NCBI GenBank assembly: GCA_012861695.1
Contig: JAAOOA010000144.1
Location: 372,001-436,000 of the forward strand
Direction of reading: 5' to 3'
Length of the DNA: 64,000 nt
Source: Trematomus loennbergii
Taxonomy: Eukaryota; Chordata; Actinopteri; Perciformes; Nototheniidae
Shown here piece by piece: positions 9,927-21,831 of this stretch (positions are counted from its first letter, which is position 1; each line of letters starts with the position of its first letter). The notes under the pieces are model-generated. The model saw nothing but the letters and a program-made list of their open reading frames with translations, did not search any database and was not told the DNA's origin. A program made the translations under genes and the position numbers.

Positions 9927-10709
9927 CTGATGGAGAGAAGACACAGCAGCAGTTTATCATCAGACAATGAAGGCTTTAATCTGTGTCTGCGTGTAGTGAT
10001 GTTTTGTATTTCTATAAATTAAATAATACATGTAATGTTGTCAGTAATGTTTTGATGACAGCAAGTCTGACTTTTCATTAGGATTAACCCTTATTGATCA
10101 CCATGGGGGATTTCAGTTTTCCACTCTGTATATATATTTGTATATACACAAATGCATTGGTGCACAAATATATACTGTAGGTGCAGACATAGAGGTGCCA
10201 AAGCAAAGAGGCTGCCAGTCTGTCCGGCGTCAGGGAGAAGTTGGAGGTTCTGTGCCTCAAGGGCCCCTCAGCTGGCCCAGGAGGTGAACTGGCACCTCCC
10301 AGACTACCAGTCCACACTCTTTATTTATTTGGTCCAATCGGGACGCGAATCGACAACTCTTCGGTTCCAAGGCCAAGTCCCTGACACTCAAATAATATTC
10401 AACTCAAGACAACACTTACATTTCCTCAGACCAGGTTTCAACCTCTGCTCTCCATCATGGTCCATCCTGGAGGAAGAAACACAGTCGAATGATCTTCTAT
10501 CAAACATGAGTCCTAACTGATGTTCACCACAAAGTGTTCCTTAGTGGGAAGTAAGAGAAGGCCTTTTCCTGGTATTTGTATTGTTTTTCTGTCTATTGTG
10601 TATTAAGTACAGAATTCCATTACAATGTGCAGGAAATAAAATGGAGCTGAGAATGATGTAGAAATTCAAAAGTTTTAAAAGCGAACAACAAAATAACTTT
10701 AATTCATAC
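9927..10709. other. non-coding, with a dispersed repeat near 10120-10400
   Basis: No exon seen. About 10180-10390 has the GC-rich wording of a common fish interspersed repeat (CTGTCCGGCGTCAGGGAG, GGGACGCGAATCGACAACTC), which I could not assign to a family. 10541-10709 is NLR intron like that beside 7460. Confidence 0.4.
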
Positions 10710-10823
10710 CTTGGTCCATCACTATGCTCTCCATCTCCAAACATAATAGGTCGAGGCATAGACCGGTCACTCTTCATGGACACACAGCTGGGTCCAGGAG
10801 AGTCTGGTCTCTCATGGTGGATC
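10710..10823 (-). CDS. NLR N-terminal small exon, 114 bp
   Basis: Minus-strand exon with acceptor GATTCTATCAG and donor GTATGAA. Encodes HHERPDSPGPSCVSMKSD and RSMPRPIMFGDGEHSDGP. Phase 2 at both ends, frame intact. It lies upstream of the B30.2/LRR remnant on the minus strand, so that remnant is wedged between two N-terminal exon sets. Confidence 0.7.
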
Positions 10824-11010
10824 CTGATAGAATCAAAAACATGATGAATGCAAAGGTGCACTGAAACTCTGCTGAACATGAAGCTGACTTTTGAATATGT
10901 TAATACTGATAAGATAAATAGTAAACTTTGGATCAGTGGTTTCCATCTTGCAGGTTGGCAGGTTCAAACGTCCTCTGTAGAATCCTGGTGGATCTATTGT
11001 GGTGTCGTAC
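10824..11010 (-). other. YDTT segment, frame broken
   Basis: Same as 7810-7995, starting RYDTTIDPPGFYRGRL after a TTTAG acceptor. An extra A (GTAAACTTTGG) shifts the frame so that it no longer runs into the small exon at 10823. This is the only one of the six copies so broken. Confidence 0.5.
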
Positions 11011-11215
11011 CTAAACACAAACACAACAACATGCTCATTACTGCTCCTTCCTCTCTGTCACACACTGGATCTGGGAATGAACAAGAAGGGAGTCTGTGTG
11101 AGCTTATACTAAATCAAACACAATGTATTTATCTATGGAGATTTACAATGAAGTGTGTTTATCAGCAATATCAAGAATGAGAGAAGTCAATGGACGAGCG
11201 GTATATCTGCTGTGG

Positions 11216-13030
11216 CAACACAGTCTCACTCCCTGAACGTCCAGGAGCGACGCTTGGTCAGGGTCCCGTGGCGTCCAGTTGTGACGCGCCGAGGCTCCTT
11301 CAGCTTCATAATGGACGCAAAGAGCTTTCAACTGATTGCAATGTATTCCCATCTGCGGTGGTATTTGACGCTCATGGAAGCACCACATCGGTCCATGTCG
11401 GTGGAATTTAAAGGCAATGTGAGCGTCCATTCCCATTGGATAACGGAGGATTTTACACCCGGAAGTAAGTATTCTCCTTACTGTTGATTGATTTTACAGT
11501 GATATCTGGACTACTCATCAACTCAAAAACACCAGATTATCTTGTTAATTACACAACATTGATTGGTTTAAATTGTGTGCAATGCTTTTGTATTTTTCCC
11601 CTTCGATTCGGAGAAACAAATATTTTTTCGGAGTTTAGGATGGCAGAAGACACTACACTACCCAGAATCCTCAGCTATCGTTTGGGACTACACCATGTGC
11701 TTTGTTTGACAAACCCCATTAGTTCTCAAGCTCTGTGATTGGTTGACCTCCAACTGCATTCCATATGAAAAAAAACATTTCGTAAAAGATAAAATCATAC
11801 TTTATTCAGCAGTGCTTGCTTTACTCTTTGAAAGTCATCACATGAATGCATTGTAATGAATGGTTTGGCTGCATTAAACATTACACATCTGTCGTAGTTC
11901 TTTATTTATCTACAGAGATCGGGCCTCAGAATAGACCGGAAACTATTCTTTTACCGTTCGGTTTTAATTTCACAATAAAGTTAGTAGTAATATTTTGTTT
12001 TGAAATTATTGTTTTTTATTAACTACTAGACCGCTGGGTCATGTTAAGACCATCTTTTCTGTGTTGCTGTGGTTTTTTACATCGCTTTTGTGTTACAAAT
12101 ATCAAAACAATAACAGAATATATCCGTCGTAAACTAAACCAGAAACAGCAGTATATTTTATTTTGTTAACACTGTGAACTTGACAGCTTTTTAACCCAAA
12201 CAACCTACTGGTTAAAGCACGTTATTACACGTTTAGAGTCATTGCAATGCAGGTAGATTGTGTTGCTTTTAATGACTGTTTAAAATGTCTTTTTCTTAAT
12301 GTCTTTCATTTTTGTAAAGGACTTTTGAATGTGTTATATTTGATGAAAACATTTAAATATTAAGAGTACATACAAAATAGGAGGAAAGTAGAAGGTCAAT
12401 GATAGAAATATAGAATAGAAAATATCAAGAAGATACTGTAAATGGTATCTAGAATAAAACAATTTAGTGCCGGATGTACAAAGATATTAATAGGAGGATG
12501 TGCAAAACAGACAAACTAATTAGGCTTTATTTAAACATTAAAAAATACTTTAGGTTAAGGTCTTCTTTTAAATACATGTAAGCAAAAGCTTTGGGGGTAT
12601 CTATATTAAGCCTGACAAAGTACTTAACGTCTAATATATTGCATGGTTTGTTTTGGGACTTGACAATCAACTTTCCTGCAATGCTAACTATGTTGAAGCA
12701 CTTATTTTAACCGATATTATACATGTTTATTATACTCTTATAAGATGTATGTAGATATAATAAGAAATGTGCAGAATATGACAGTTTAATGGTGGAGGTA
12801 CACACATATTGATAGATGTCTTGTTGAGGAACCTATGACCCAAGTTTGTCATCATTGCATAACTACACCGTAGTTGTGTATATGATATGTCAATAAACCT
12901 TTGAAAATCTTGAAATCTTGAAAGGGATGTGCAAAATAGGACACGTTCGATTCCTGTTTTGGATAGTGTGCCGTCAATGGGATTCATTCCATTTCAAAGA
13001 CCGATGCGGAGCTTCCCTGAGACTGTGTTG
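11216..13030. mobile_element. unclassified TIR element, 1.8 kb, CAACACAGTCTCA ends
   Basis: Starts CAACACAGTCTCACTCCC and ends with the complement of CAACACAGTCTCAGGG, a 13-bp inverted terminus shared with the foldback at 4459-5072. It interrupts the NLR-linked unit exactly between CTGCTGTGG and AGGTTAGGG, which are adjacent at 8196-8207 and, inverted, at 23676-23690. Interior is AT-rich. The block around 11460-11760 recurs at 32410-32640. No transposase was recognised. Confidence 0.65.
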
Positions 13031-13034
13031 CAGG

Positions 13035-13087
13035 TTAGGGTTAGGGTTAGGGTTAGGGTTAGGGTTAGGGTTAGGGTTAGGGTTAGG
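13035..13087 (+). repeat. interstitial telomeric repeat, 8 perfect TTAGGG units
   Basis: Eight perfect units plus a partial one, immediately right of the TIR element ending at 13030. Reads CCCTAA in the NLR sense direction, as do all other tracts here. Confidence 0.95.
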
Positions 13088-13480
13088 AAATGATATACTT
13101 TTATATATAGATAGATATACAACTTCTTCATAACATTGCACCTTTACCTCTTTTTTATCCACTGCTAAGGATTGTGGGTCAGAATAGCCAGAAAAGCATG
13201 CTGGTTTATAAACTACAAAATGCAACCAGCTGCAGTTGAACATCCTGGTATTTTGGAGTCCTAGACAGGATGCAGGGACCCCAACACGTGCTGCACAGCC
13301 CCAGATTCACCCAGAAATAGTATGTTGAACATGTCTGTGTTAGATTGTCTCAATGTGTTGAAGTACACCCACAACGAGCTGACTTGGATAGGAGAGGATT
13401 TCAGATACAAAGTCTAGCTAACGTGAGACTCCACTGGAGCGTCTCTGTATGCAGTATCATTAAACACATAAAGGCCCTTT
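13088..13480 (-). repeat. NLR-linked repeat unit, left arm
   Basis: Inverse counterpart of 23200-23620, also present at 24790-25210 and 28345-28755. Shared blocks include GATTGTGGGTCAGAATAGCC, ACCCCAACACGTGCTGCAC and CATGAGACTCCACTGG-like text. The short frames inside these units differ between copies and have no known domain. Confidence 0.8.
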
Positions 13481-13786
13481 ACCCACAGTGACTGTGGAGA
13501 GACCATAAAGGATGTTTTATAACTTGCCTGGTATGTGTACGCTTCAGAGATAAAGAAATAAAAACACCTCAGTCACGTTGATCCGAGCCGTCAGTCCGGT
13601 TCTTACATTTCCTCCCAGCACTAAGGATGCTTACTCAGATTACAATCAAACTGCCGCCAAAAACTGTCACCTTTACAAGGAAGTCTTTCTGGAAAAACAT
13701 TCTCCACAATACTTTAGAATAGATATTTAGCAGAGAGAAACTTTAGTCCTGTTCAGTTAAACAGTGATACATCACGATGAACGATA

Positions 13787-13938
13787 CAGGGGCGCGGCCA
13801 GGAGTTTGGGACCCCATGAAAAGATATCACATTGGTTACTTAAACATTTTTTTCTTAATGTTGTAAAATTGTTTGGGCCCCTGTCAGTCACGGGCCCTTA
13901 GAATCGTCCTAACTTTTCAGCCCCTTACGGCGCCCCTG
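13787..13938. mobile_element. small hAT-like MITE
   Basis: 152 bp with CAGGGGCGC at one end and GGCGCCCCTG at the other. It is absent from the inverted partner near 22910-22925, which shows an uninterrupted site. No clean 8-bp duplication remains. Confidence 0.55.
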
Positions 13939-14122
13939 GATCAGAACAAGTGATCCTGATGATCAAACCTCTACAGATTCCTCTATTAGGATTCTCTCCT
14001 GATGAACTGAGTTTCAGGAAACAAAGCTCCATGGTAAGGCACGGTAACATCTTCATTATATTTATCCCCAAATGTATAATCACAGATTTCCAAAAAGCAT
14101 TTAAATCATATTCTTACAGTAC

Positions 14123-14280
14123 CTGTTGAATTCCCTTCAGGTCAATTTAGACACCTGCATGTGTGCAGGAAACTCTGCTCATCTCATCCTCATCAGTCCT
14201 GTGTCTGCCTGCATCTGATCTGAGGATGCCGTCACTCCCTCATAACTGCAGAGCATCAAAACACATGAGTCACAAGAAAC
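14123..14280 (-). other. candidate 5' (untranslated) exon of minus NLR
   Basis: Minus-strand text GAGGGAGTGACGGCATCC ... CCTGAAGGGAATTCAACAG runs to a GT at 14122. It recurs at five places (here, 16121, 18726, 20545, 22600), always with the CTCF-like motif close upstream. Stops follow soon after any ATG, so it would be leader sequence. A transcript is not proven. The donor here (GTACTG) is weaker than in the other copies. Confidence 0.4.
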
Positions 14281-14340
14281 CTGTCCAACAAGCACAAGAA
14301 AAACAGTCAACTTGAGATATGGTGTAGTTCTACTAGCTGT

Positions 14341-14354
14341 CCACTAGATGGTGG
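14341..14354 (+). promoter_or_regulatory. CTCF-like motif
   Basis: CCACTAGATGGTGG, close to the vertebrate CTCF core (CCAC-AG-GGC type). Upstream of the candidate 5' exon ending at 14123 (minus). Confidence 0.4.
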
Positions 14355-16120
14355 TAACTGATCATCCAATGAAATAAAGCTCAGCACTAATTTACAAATG
14401 TTATCTCTGACAGTTGACTGGTCTCATTAGCATCCTAGTGTAGCTGTGATGAAGAGTTTTCCACAGACGTACAGTATTGACTGATCTCCGTCCTCTCTGT
14501 GGACGCCTGAAGACACAGATATGTTCTTTTATTAGGATTCTTTCCAGGTTAAAGTAAAGAAAATTGTAACTATGGATCCTACACCAATAACACAATTAAT
14601 CAATGTCATTTATAATCGCACTTTTCATTTTAATAAACAAAACTCAAAGTGCTGCAGAGTAAAAACATTAACACATTAGGTAGACAGGGCAACAAGAGGA
14701 TGGTTAAAGTTCTAGCAAATGGCTTGTTAAAACAAAATGTTTTTAAGCCTTATATAAGCTTCAAATAAGATAAACCATTTTGAGTGATTCAAACAAAAGT
14801 ATTTATTTATGGACACATTTTTGGATGAAGTTTTAGTGAACCTTTTTGATCAAACGCATTGTTCTACAACGATTTGTGACCTACATCTTCTGATATTCAC
14901 GCTTAAACATTATCAGTTAAACTGTCAAAACACAAGACATCAAATGATAATAAACAACAGGACTGATCACCGTGGAATTCCCCTGGAAACCAACATCAGA
15001 AACAACAACAGAGCCGACTGAGCCGCCTGCAGCGTCTTGGCCAAATAGTTGTGTCGCACACACATTGCAGTGACAACAGCAAGTTATCAAGTACTTTCTG
15101 CTCATACCGTCAGATGATATAACTGGCCTTTTAGAATGGCCACGTTAAACACTGGATTCTGATTGGTGGGTCTGTTATCTCTGTATAGTAGTTAGTTGCT
15201 AAGGATGCTCTGATCAAGGGACCCTGTGCTGTCATATCGATCCGGTCAGTTTAACTTAGTTTAAAGACATTTGAACTGTCAGAAAACACCATGGAATACT
15301 TTGTGAATATGATATTTTAAAGTAAATAAACAGAGAAGAAGAACATAGTGTTTAAAGGGAATGGGCTCTGGCTGTATTTAGAGACTGGTTGATGGGAAAT
15401 ACAATTTAAACAGACTTGGACAGTTACTGGAAACCTGGATCAGTGCTGCTGTCATTTGAAGTTACGATGCTGCAGTTCAGACGCTGATACTAGAACAGAA
15501 GACGGACCCCTCCACTAACATATCTCATGCTATCACAAACATCCCATCAGAAAACTCAATGCTCCATCAAACAGTTTCAATACAAAGTCCAGCTGACATG
15601 AGACTCCACTGGAGCGTCTCTGACTGCAGTATCAGTAAAGACATGAAGACCCTAAACACGCAGTGAATGTGGAGAGACCACAAAGAGGTTTAACATCATT
15701 CCTGGTATGTTTACTCTTCAAAGATTAAAAATAAAAAAGCACCTCAGTCACGTGGATCTGGGTTTGACACTCCCTCACAGCACTGATGATCTCAGATTAC
15801 AATCAACCTGCTGCCAAAAACTGGCACCATTACAAGGAAGTATTTTTAAAATCATTCTTTAACTCCGAGGGAAATTCTCCACAATACTTTATATATATAT
15901 AGAATCAGCATCAAGAAACATCAGTCCTGTCCAGTTAAACAGTGATACAGAACAATGTGATCAAAGTGATCCTGATGATCAAACCTCTACAGATTCCTCT
16001 GGTAGGATTCTCATCAATGAACTGAGTTTTAGTCAACACAACTCTGTGGTTAGCTTAGGTAACTACTTGGTTTTTTTATCCCCAAATGTATAATCCCACA
16101 TTTTAAAATCATATTCTCAC

Positions 16121-16270
16121 CTTTGAATTCCTTCAGGTCAATGTAGACGCCTGCATGTGTGGAAGAAACTCTGCTCATCTCATCCTCATCAGTCCTGTGT
16201 CTGCGTGCATCTGATCTGAGGACGCAGTCACTCCCTCATAACTTCAGAGTGTAACAACACATCAGAGTCA
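16121..16270 (-). other. candidate 5' exon, second left-arm copy
   Basis: Second minus-strand copy, with CTGAAGGAATTCAAAG then a GTGAGAAT donor (16120-16119). CCTGAAGGAATTC has lost one G relative to the others. The unit lies nearest the centre of the inverted duplication. Confidence 0.4.
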
Positions 16271-16332
16271 CGTGAGAACAGGTCCAACAAGAGCAAGAAA
16301 CCAGTGAGAGGTGATGCCGTTCTACTAGCTGT

Positions 16333-16346
16333 CCACTAGATGGGGC
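16333..16346 (+). promoter_or_regulatory. CTCF-like motif
   Basis: CCACTAGATGGGGC, the left-arm copy closest to the CTCF consensus. Upstream of the candidate exon at 16121-16270. Confidence 0.45.
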
Positions 16347-16828
16347 TAACTGACAATCTAATGAAACACAGTCAGCAGTGACATTGAGCTGTGATGAAGC
16401 AGCCGTGTTGATCATGTGTGTATCTGTCTGATTAGAAACATATAGGATTCTTTTAAACACACCAGCTAGCAAAAACATTAGCAACAATAAATAGCTCTAA
16501 CACCATTTATGACTCATTCAGGTTAGGACATGTTACTGCTACCTGTTGTGAGAAATAGCTTGTGAAAGAAGAACAGATGGTGAACTTTAAATGCTCACTC
16601 AGCATGATAACATGTTCCATTACACTCCACTCTTCTGATCATATTACATATTGATCACAAATATAGAAGTACTACATTTTATCGTTGGCATTCAAAATTC
16701 AAAAGGATTCAATTTAATACATCACATGATAGAAGAAAAAAAAACATGTGCCATATTGCAGTCACTGGGATGAGCAAGCTATGTGAAGGAAATAAAACAA
16801 AATATGTATGCATTTGTTTCATCATCAG

Positions 16829-17290
16829 TCAGAACTGGAAGAGGATGAGGAGAGACTTCAACATGTCAGCTTCAGTCTTCAGAGGTTGATAGGCTAACAA
16901 AGTGTTTGATACTGATTTGTCAATAATTTTCATAACAAGTCCTCTAACACAGGGAATAATGCAACAGCCACTCAGAGCCAAACGTCCTATGACAGTGATT
17001 AGAGAGGTGAGAATAGCTAAAGTCACTGCTTTCCATTTAACATGCCATCAAACCAGCCTGCAAGTGAAGTGTCTAGCCAGAGTGTTCAACTAACTCTGAG
17101 TGACCGAAGCCCTGCTAAAGCTTTAGTGACAGATCCATCTAACAGTGTTGTGAGGGATAAATGTACAGCAAGCATCACCGAACAGATCACAAACACCTCC
17201 TTTCTCAGCCAGGAGCATGTCTGGTGCCATTTAGTTCTGCGGGAGGTAGCATCGAACAGTTCAGCTAATCCTTTAATAGCATCATGAGTG
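16829..17290 (-). pseudogene. endogenous retrovirus env (transmembrane subunit) remnant
   Basis: On the minus strand, about 17220-17165 encodes a stretch with the CX6CC cysteine pattern (17191-17165) typical of gamma/epsilon-type retroviral transmembrane subunits. Further along, 17026-16940 encodes a hydrophobic membrane-spanning segment followed by a Cys-rich start of a cytoplasmic tail. The two parts are in different frames with stops between, and no surface subunit, gag, pol or LTR was found nearby, so only a dead env fragment is present. A shorter copy lies at 54713-54970. Confidence 0.6.
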
Positions 17291-18215
17291 GAATTAACGA
17301 TTGCTGATTATAATAAATATAATTGATCATATCAACATTTGTATTAATAGTTACCCAAAAGAAGAGTGATAGAGTCTCGCCAATATCTGATTTCTAGCTT
17401 TAACCTCCTCTGGCACTCCCCTAGGAACGCCTATGCATGCATGTAATCTCTGTCATCGAAAGAGGCCAACGGTGCATCCCTTTTCTCTCGGGAGGGTTTG
17501 AAATTCTGATCTTTAATTTGACCTCTCATCACAGGCATAATTAACATCACTGGGGTACATGTACCCAACCAATTACTTGGGAGTATCAAAACAAACAGAG
17601 TGACGTGAAAACCTGTGTAACCGGTGTCAGAAACCCAGTCAGTGTTAGTGGTGATGCAGTTCCAATAGCTGTCCACTAGATGGTTCTAAATGACTTCGAA
17701 TTGTGATCTCTTATTTCAGACAAGTGGAAAGAAAACATCCAAAGTCGACATTTACTTTTTATTTTTTATTTATAGTTTTCTATCTTTGTGTTTGTAGATT
17801 TTCCTAAAGTCACCAAAAGTTAGAATATCATAAAGCCTAATTTGCATATTCAAAAATAACATTAAATAATTGTCTTGTCCTGGCTCTTTGTTTGATTCCA
17901 GGTGATCCAGGTCGTCAGCTAGTGTTGTCAGAACAGTAGAATGTGCAGCACTTAGATTGTAATCTTAGTTTCCTGTCATCTGTGAAAAATGAAGGAAGTG
18001 TCAGAACAGGTTTCAAAAACTGATCAATGTGACTGAGAGACTATTATTTTACAACACCTAATGTAACGTGCAGGCATTAAGTGTTCAGGGTTCAAATACA
18101 TCTGTTACGAAATAGCATTCCTCAATTAGTCTCAAAATAAGGAATCTCCTTACGTAGATTGAATACAGAACAAAATTACTCAAAATGTTCGATTTAAATT
18201 ACCATGTCTCTCCTT
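17291..18215. other. central spacer of inverted duplication
   Basis: No gene recognised. Nearly the whole stretch recurs in the same orientation at 54971-55871 with small indels. It holds one CTCF-like motif. This is the axis region between the two divergent NLR arms. Confidence 0.6.
17673..17686 (+). promoter_or_regulatory. CTCF-like motif, weaker
   Basis: CCACTAGATGGTTC; lacks the last G/C positions of the consensus. Duplicated at 55319. Confidence 0.3.
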
Positions 18216-18219
18216 TTAA

Positions 18220-18515
18220 AGGTGGGGTAGGTAAGTTTGAGAAACCGGCTCGAGATACACTTGTTGTTATATTCCATGGAATGCTCTTAAAATCCCGATA
18301 GCAATGAATATCTGAAGTGCTTTGACAAAAAATCCATAAATAAATGTCATCTTTGGAAGCCGTAGTACTGTAAAAAGCACGACCAATCATTTTAGCCGGC
18401 CCGGCTAAAATAACTGGATGGCCTACCTGCCTGTCAGCCTTCCATCTGTGCACAAACTTATCTCGTGCCCTCATTGGTCATGTGCGCGTTCGTGTGTGTT
18501 GGAGGAGGGGCTCTG
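18220..18515 (-). mobile_element. TTAA-flanked MITE, copy 2, inverted and truncated
   Basis: Begins AGGTGGGGTAGGTAAGTTTG after TTAA (18216-18219), but its interior runs in the opposite direction to copies 1, 3 and 4. The match stops near 18515 (GAGGGGCTCTGTAG); the second terminal repeat is missing, and right-arm NLR unit sequence starts soon after. The left flank is the same as that of copy 4 at 55872. Confidence 0.8.
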
Positions 18516-18725
18516 TAGCTTCTTGAAATTCCAGGTTTGTGGCTACGCTGGTTTCATGTCACTCCGATGTGTTTGTACCATAGACTGTATATATAAAGGT
18601 TTGTACCTGCTGATCTGAAAGGTTTTGTCAGTCAGCACCATCTAGTGGAGGGCTAGTAGAACTTCATCACCTCCATCACCTCTCACCTTGACTGGTTCTT
18701 CTTCCCGTTGGACCTGTTCTCACGT
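18516..18725. other. start of right arm
   Basis: Includes CCATAGACTGTATATA (a common fish repeat word with a TATA-like run, TATATATAAAG near 18587) and the CTCF-like motif. It could hold a promoter for the plus NLR, but no initiator was identified. Confidence 0.3.
18635..18648 (-). promoter_or_regulatory. CTCF-like motif
   Basis: Reads CCACTAGATGGTGC on the minus strand. Right-arm copies point opposite to left-arm copies. Confidence 0.45.
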
Positions 18726-18876
18726 CACTCTGATGTGTTTGTATTCTCTAAAGTTATGAGGGAGTGACGGCATCCTTAGATCAGATGCAGACAGACACAG
18801 GACTGAAGAGGAAGAGATGAGCAGAGTTTCCTCCACACACGCAGGCGTCTAAATTGACCTGAAGGGAATTCAGCAG
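18726..18876 (+). other. candidate 5' exon of plus NLR, copy a
   Basis: Ends CTGAAGGGAATTCAGCAG followed by GTGAGAAT (donor at 18877). Contains GAGGGAGTGACGGCATCC. An ATG at about 18818 opens only a short frame, so it is probably leader sequence. Being the copy nearest the axis, it would give the longest first intron, to the small exon at 24075. Confidence 0.4.
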
Positions 18877-19991
18877 GTGAGAATATGATTTAGACACTTT
18901 TTTTGGTTTGTAAGTTTGTTAGGTACATTATTATACATTTGGGGATGGATACAGCCAATAAATTACTTGACCTAATTAAACTTAATCTGTAAATGTTTGA
19001 TCATCAGGATCACTCTGATCACATCGTGCTGTATCAATGTTTAACTGGTCAGAACAAATGTGTCTTGGTGCTGATTCAATAAATCTATTCTAAAGTATCG
19101 TAGAGAATTTGCCTCTGAATTAAAGAAGAATGATTTTAGAAAGACTTCCTTGTAATGGCGACAGTTCTTGGCAGAAGTTTGATTGTAATCTGAGTTCACA
19201 TCTTCAGTGAAAAAGCAGGGAGTGTCTGATGCTGTCTAAAAACTCAGATCAACATGACTGACATGTTTGTTTGTTTTTTAATGTTTGAACATTGAAACAT
19301 AGCAGACGTGATGTAATACCTGTGTTTAAGGGCCTTTATGTCTTTACTGATACTGCAGTCAGAGACGCTCCAGTGGAGTCTCATGTTTGCTGGACTTTGT
19401 ATTTAAAACTGTTTGATGGAGCATTGACTTTGCTGATGGGATGTTTGTGATAGCATGAGATATGTATATGTAGGGGGCCGTCGTTCTGTTCTATTATCAG
19501 CGTCTGAACTGCAACCGTGACTTAAAATCACGGCAGCACAGATCCAGGTTTTCTGTACCTGTCCAAGTCAGAAATAACAGACCAATCAGAATCCAGTACT
19601 TAGTATGCAGCAAAGACAGTGTTTTCCTCTCATGCAGGCACATAATTTAAAATATACCTGTTTGTTTCTGAAGTCACAGTCGGCTGAGACAAAAGTAGAT
19701 TTCTGATGTTGGTTTCCTTTGAAATTGAGTCCCATCGACATTAGTCCCAATCTGTATTGCCATTTGATGCGTTGCTCTTTGAGAATTTAACTGATCATTT
19801 TTATCAACAATATTTACATTTATTAACAATGTGCACCTCGGCCAAAACATAAATAAACTTCTCATTCTGTATTTAGTACCTTAAAAAAGTTTGGGATGTT
19901 TGAAGTGAATGTACCTGCAGGAGTCTTGCTGTTCTTAGTTTGTATCTTTATAGCTTGTTTGATTTATTGTACATTTTTCGTCACTTTAGAT
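18877..19991 (+). repeat. right-arm unit 1
   Basis: Resembles, in the same direction, the unit at 20625-21640 (for example 19330-19480 against 21130-21260) and, inverted, the left arm. No exon seen. About 19590-19980 is not shared with the next unit and holds nothing recognised. Confidence 0.65.
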
Positions 19992-20383
19992 CAGGGGTCT
20001 CAAACTCAAGGCCCGGGGGCCAAATCCGGCCCGCGACTTCATTTTATGCGGCCCCGCAAGAGCTTGCAAAGAATATAATACGTTTATTATACAGTTACAT
20101 GCCACTTTCCAGAAGCAGGTTGCCCATAAACTACATGTCCCACAATGCATCTCGTTTTGTGACATGCACACTGAAGAGACTTGCAATTATTTGCCCTGGA
20201 CTTCTGCTTTCAGACGTAGTTATTTACTAAGTTATTATCCTATCCGATAATAATCCAATTCAGAGGCAATAATGTAAATTAATACATTATTTATATATCA
20301 TATATTTATATAGTTACAACCGGCCCTTTGAGTGCAACCTTTAAGCGAATGTGGCCCGCAATGAAATTGAGTTTGACACCCTG
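19992..20383 (+). mobile_element. hAT MITE with 8-bp target duplication
   Basis: 392 bp; ends CAGGGGTCTCAAACTCAA and TTGAGTTTGACACCCTG. The perfect duplication CTTTAGAT lies at 19984-19991 and 20384-20391. The target was the tail of another fish repeat (GATAAAAGCGTCGGCTAAAT). Non-coding. Confidence 0.92.
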
Positions 20384-20500
20384 CTTTAGATAAAAGCGTC
20401 GGCTAAATGTAATATGTGTCCGATCAGGCACACGTGCACGTGATCCACGCTGCTTCATCATGTGTTAGTGCTGAGCTTTATTTCATTAGAGGGTCCGTTA

Positions 20501-20514
20501 GCACCACCTAGTGG
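20501..20514 (-). promoter_or_regulatory. CTCF-like motif
   Basis: Reads CCACTAGGTGGTGC on the minus strand, among the best consensus matches of the seven. Confidence 0.5.
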
Positions 20515-20544
20515 CCAGCTGGTAGAACTACATCACCTCTCACA

Positions 20545-20624
20545 CTGACTGGGTTTCTGACTGACGAGGAAGAGTTTCCTCCTCATGTGAAGCCGTCTCA
20601 ATTGACCTGAAGGGAATTCAGCAG
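20545..20624 (+). other. candidate 5' exon of plus NLR, copy b
   Basis: Ends CTGAAGGGAATTCAGCAG with GTGATA as donor (20625). It has lost about 60 bases of the 5' half, including GAGGGAGTGACGGC, seen in copies a and c. Confidence 0.35.
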
Positions 20625-21831
20625 GTGATAATAAGATCGAAATGCTTTTTTATTTGAGATTATAATTCCAACCAAGAAGTAACCTAACCTGACAAAGTAT
20701 TTTGTTTCTTAAAACTCAGTTCCTCAGGTGAGAATCCTACCAGAGGAACCTGTAGGTGTTTTGATCATCAGGATCACTTTGATTAAATTGTTCTGTATCA
20801 CCGTTTAAATGGACAGGACTAATGTTTCCTGATGCTGATTCTATATATCTATTCTGAAGTATTTTGGAGAATGTCCCTCGGAGTTAAAGAATGATTTTAG
20901 AAAGACTTCCTTGTAATGGTGCCAGCAGCTTTTGGCAGCAGTTTGATTGTAATCTGAGATATCATCAGCAGTGAGACATGCAGGCAGTGACTGATCCGGT
21001 CCAACAGCTCTGATCAACATGACTGACATGTTTTTAAAAAAAAAGTTCAGCATTGAAGTATAAATAGCAGATGTGATATAACCTCTTTGTGGTCTCTTCA
21101 CATTCACTGCGTGTTTAGGGTCTTCATGTCTTTACTGATACTGCAGTCAGAGACGCTCCAGTGGAGTCTCATGTTAGCTGGACTTTGTATCTGAAACTGT
21201 TTGATGGAGCATTGAGTTTTCTGATGGGATGTTTGTGATAGCATGAGATATGTTAGTGGAGGGCTCCGTCTTCTGTTCTAGTATCAGCGTCTGAACTGCA
21301 GCATCGTAACTTCAAATGACAGCAGCACTGATCCAGGTTTTCAGTAACTGTCCAGGTCTGTTTAAATTGTATTTCCCATCAACCAGTCTCTAAATACAGC
21401 CAGAGCCCATTCCTTTAAACACTAGTGTTCTTCTTCTCTGTTTATTTACATATCTGTAAAATATCATATTCACAAAGTATTCCATGGTGTTTTCTGACAG
21501 TTCAAATGTCTTTAAACTAAGTTAAACTGACCGGATCGATATGACAGCACAGGGTCCCTTGATCAGAGCATCCTTAGCAACTAACTACTATACAGAGATA
21601 ACAGACCCACCAATCAGAATCCAGTATTTAACTTGGCCATTCAAAAAGCACAAATCGTTGTAGAACAATGCGTTTTATAAAAAATGTTCACTAAAACTTC
21701 ATCCGAAAAAAATGTTTCCATAAATAAATACTTAACTCGCAATGTCCAACTTGGCCAATCAAATAACAACAACAAAAAAAAAGCATTTTTATTTGTATCA
21801 CTCAATATAGTTTATCTTATTTGAAGCTTAA
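20625..21831 (+). repeat. right-arm unit 2
   Basis: Best inverted match to 14800-16100 of the left arm. Frames here are short, unsupported by splice sites and not shared with the mirror copy. No gene. Confidence 0.7.

Larger units (their letters stand above)
13481..16350 (-). repeat. left arm of inverted duplication: NLR 5' region units
   Basis: Long stretches are the reverse complement of 20540-23170: for example 13500-13740 against 22950-23160, and 15200-15680 against 21070-21560. Differences are scattered substitutions and small indels. Contains two candidate 5' exons and CTCF-like motifs annotated separately, plus a hAT MITE. No coding exon was recognised. Confidence 0.8.

Noticed and set aside
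16829..17290. A complete or usable retroviral gene
   Set aside because: Only broken transmembrane-subunit pieces in different frames remain; no LTRs, gag or pol adjoin it.
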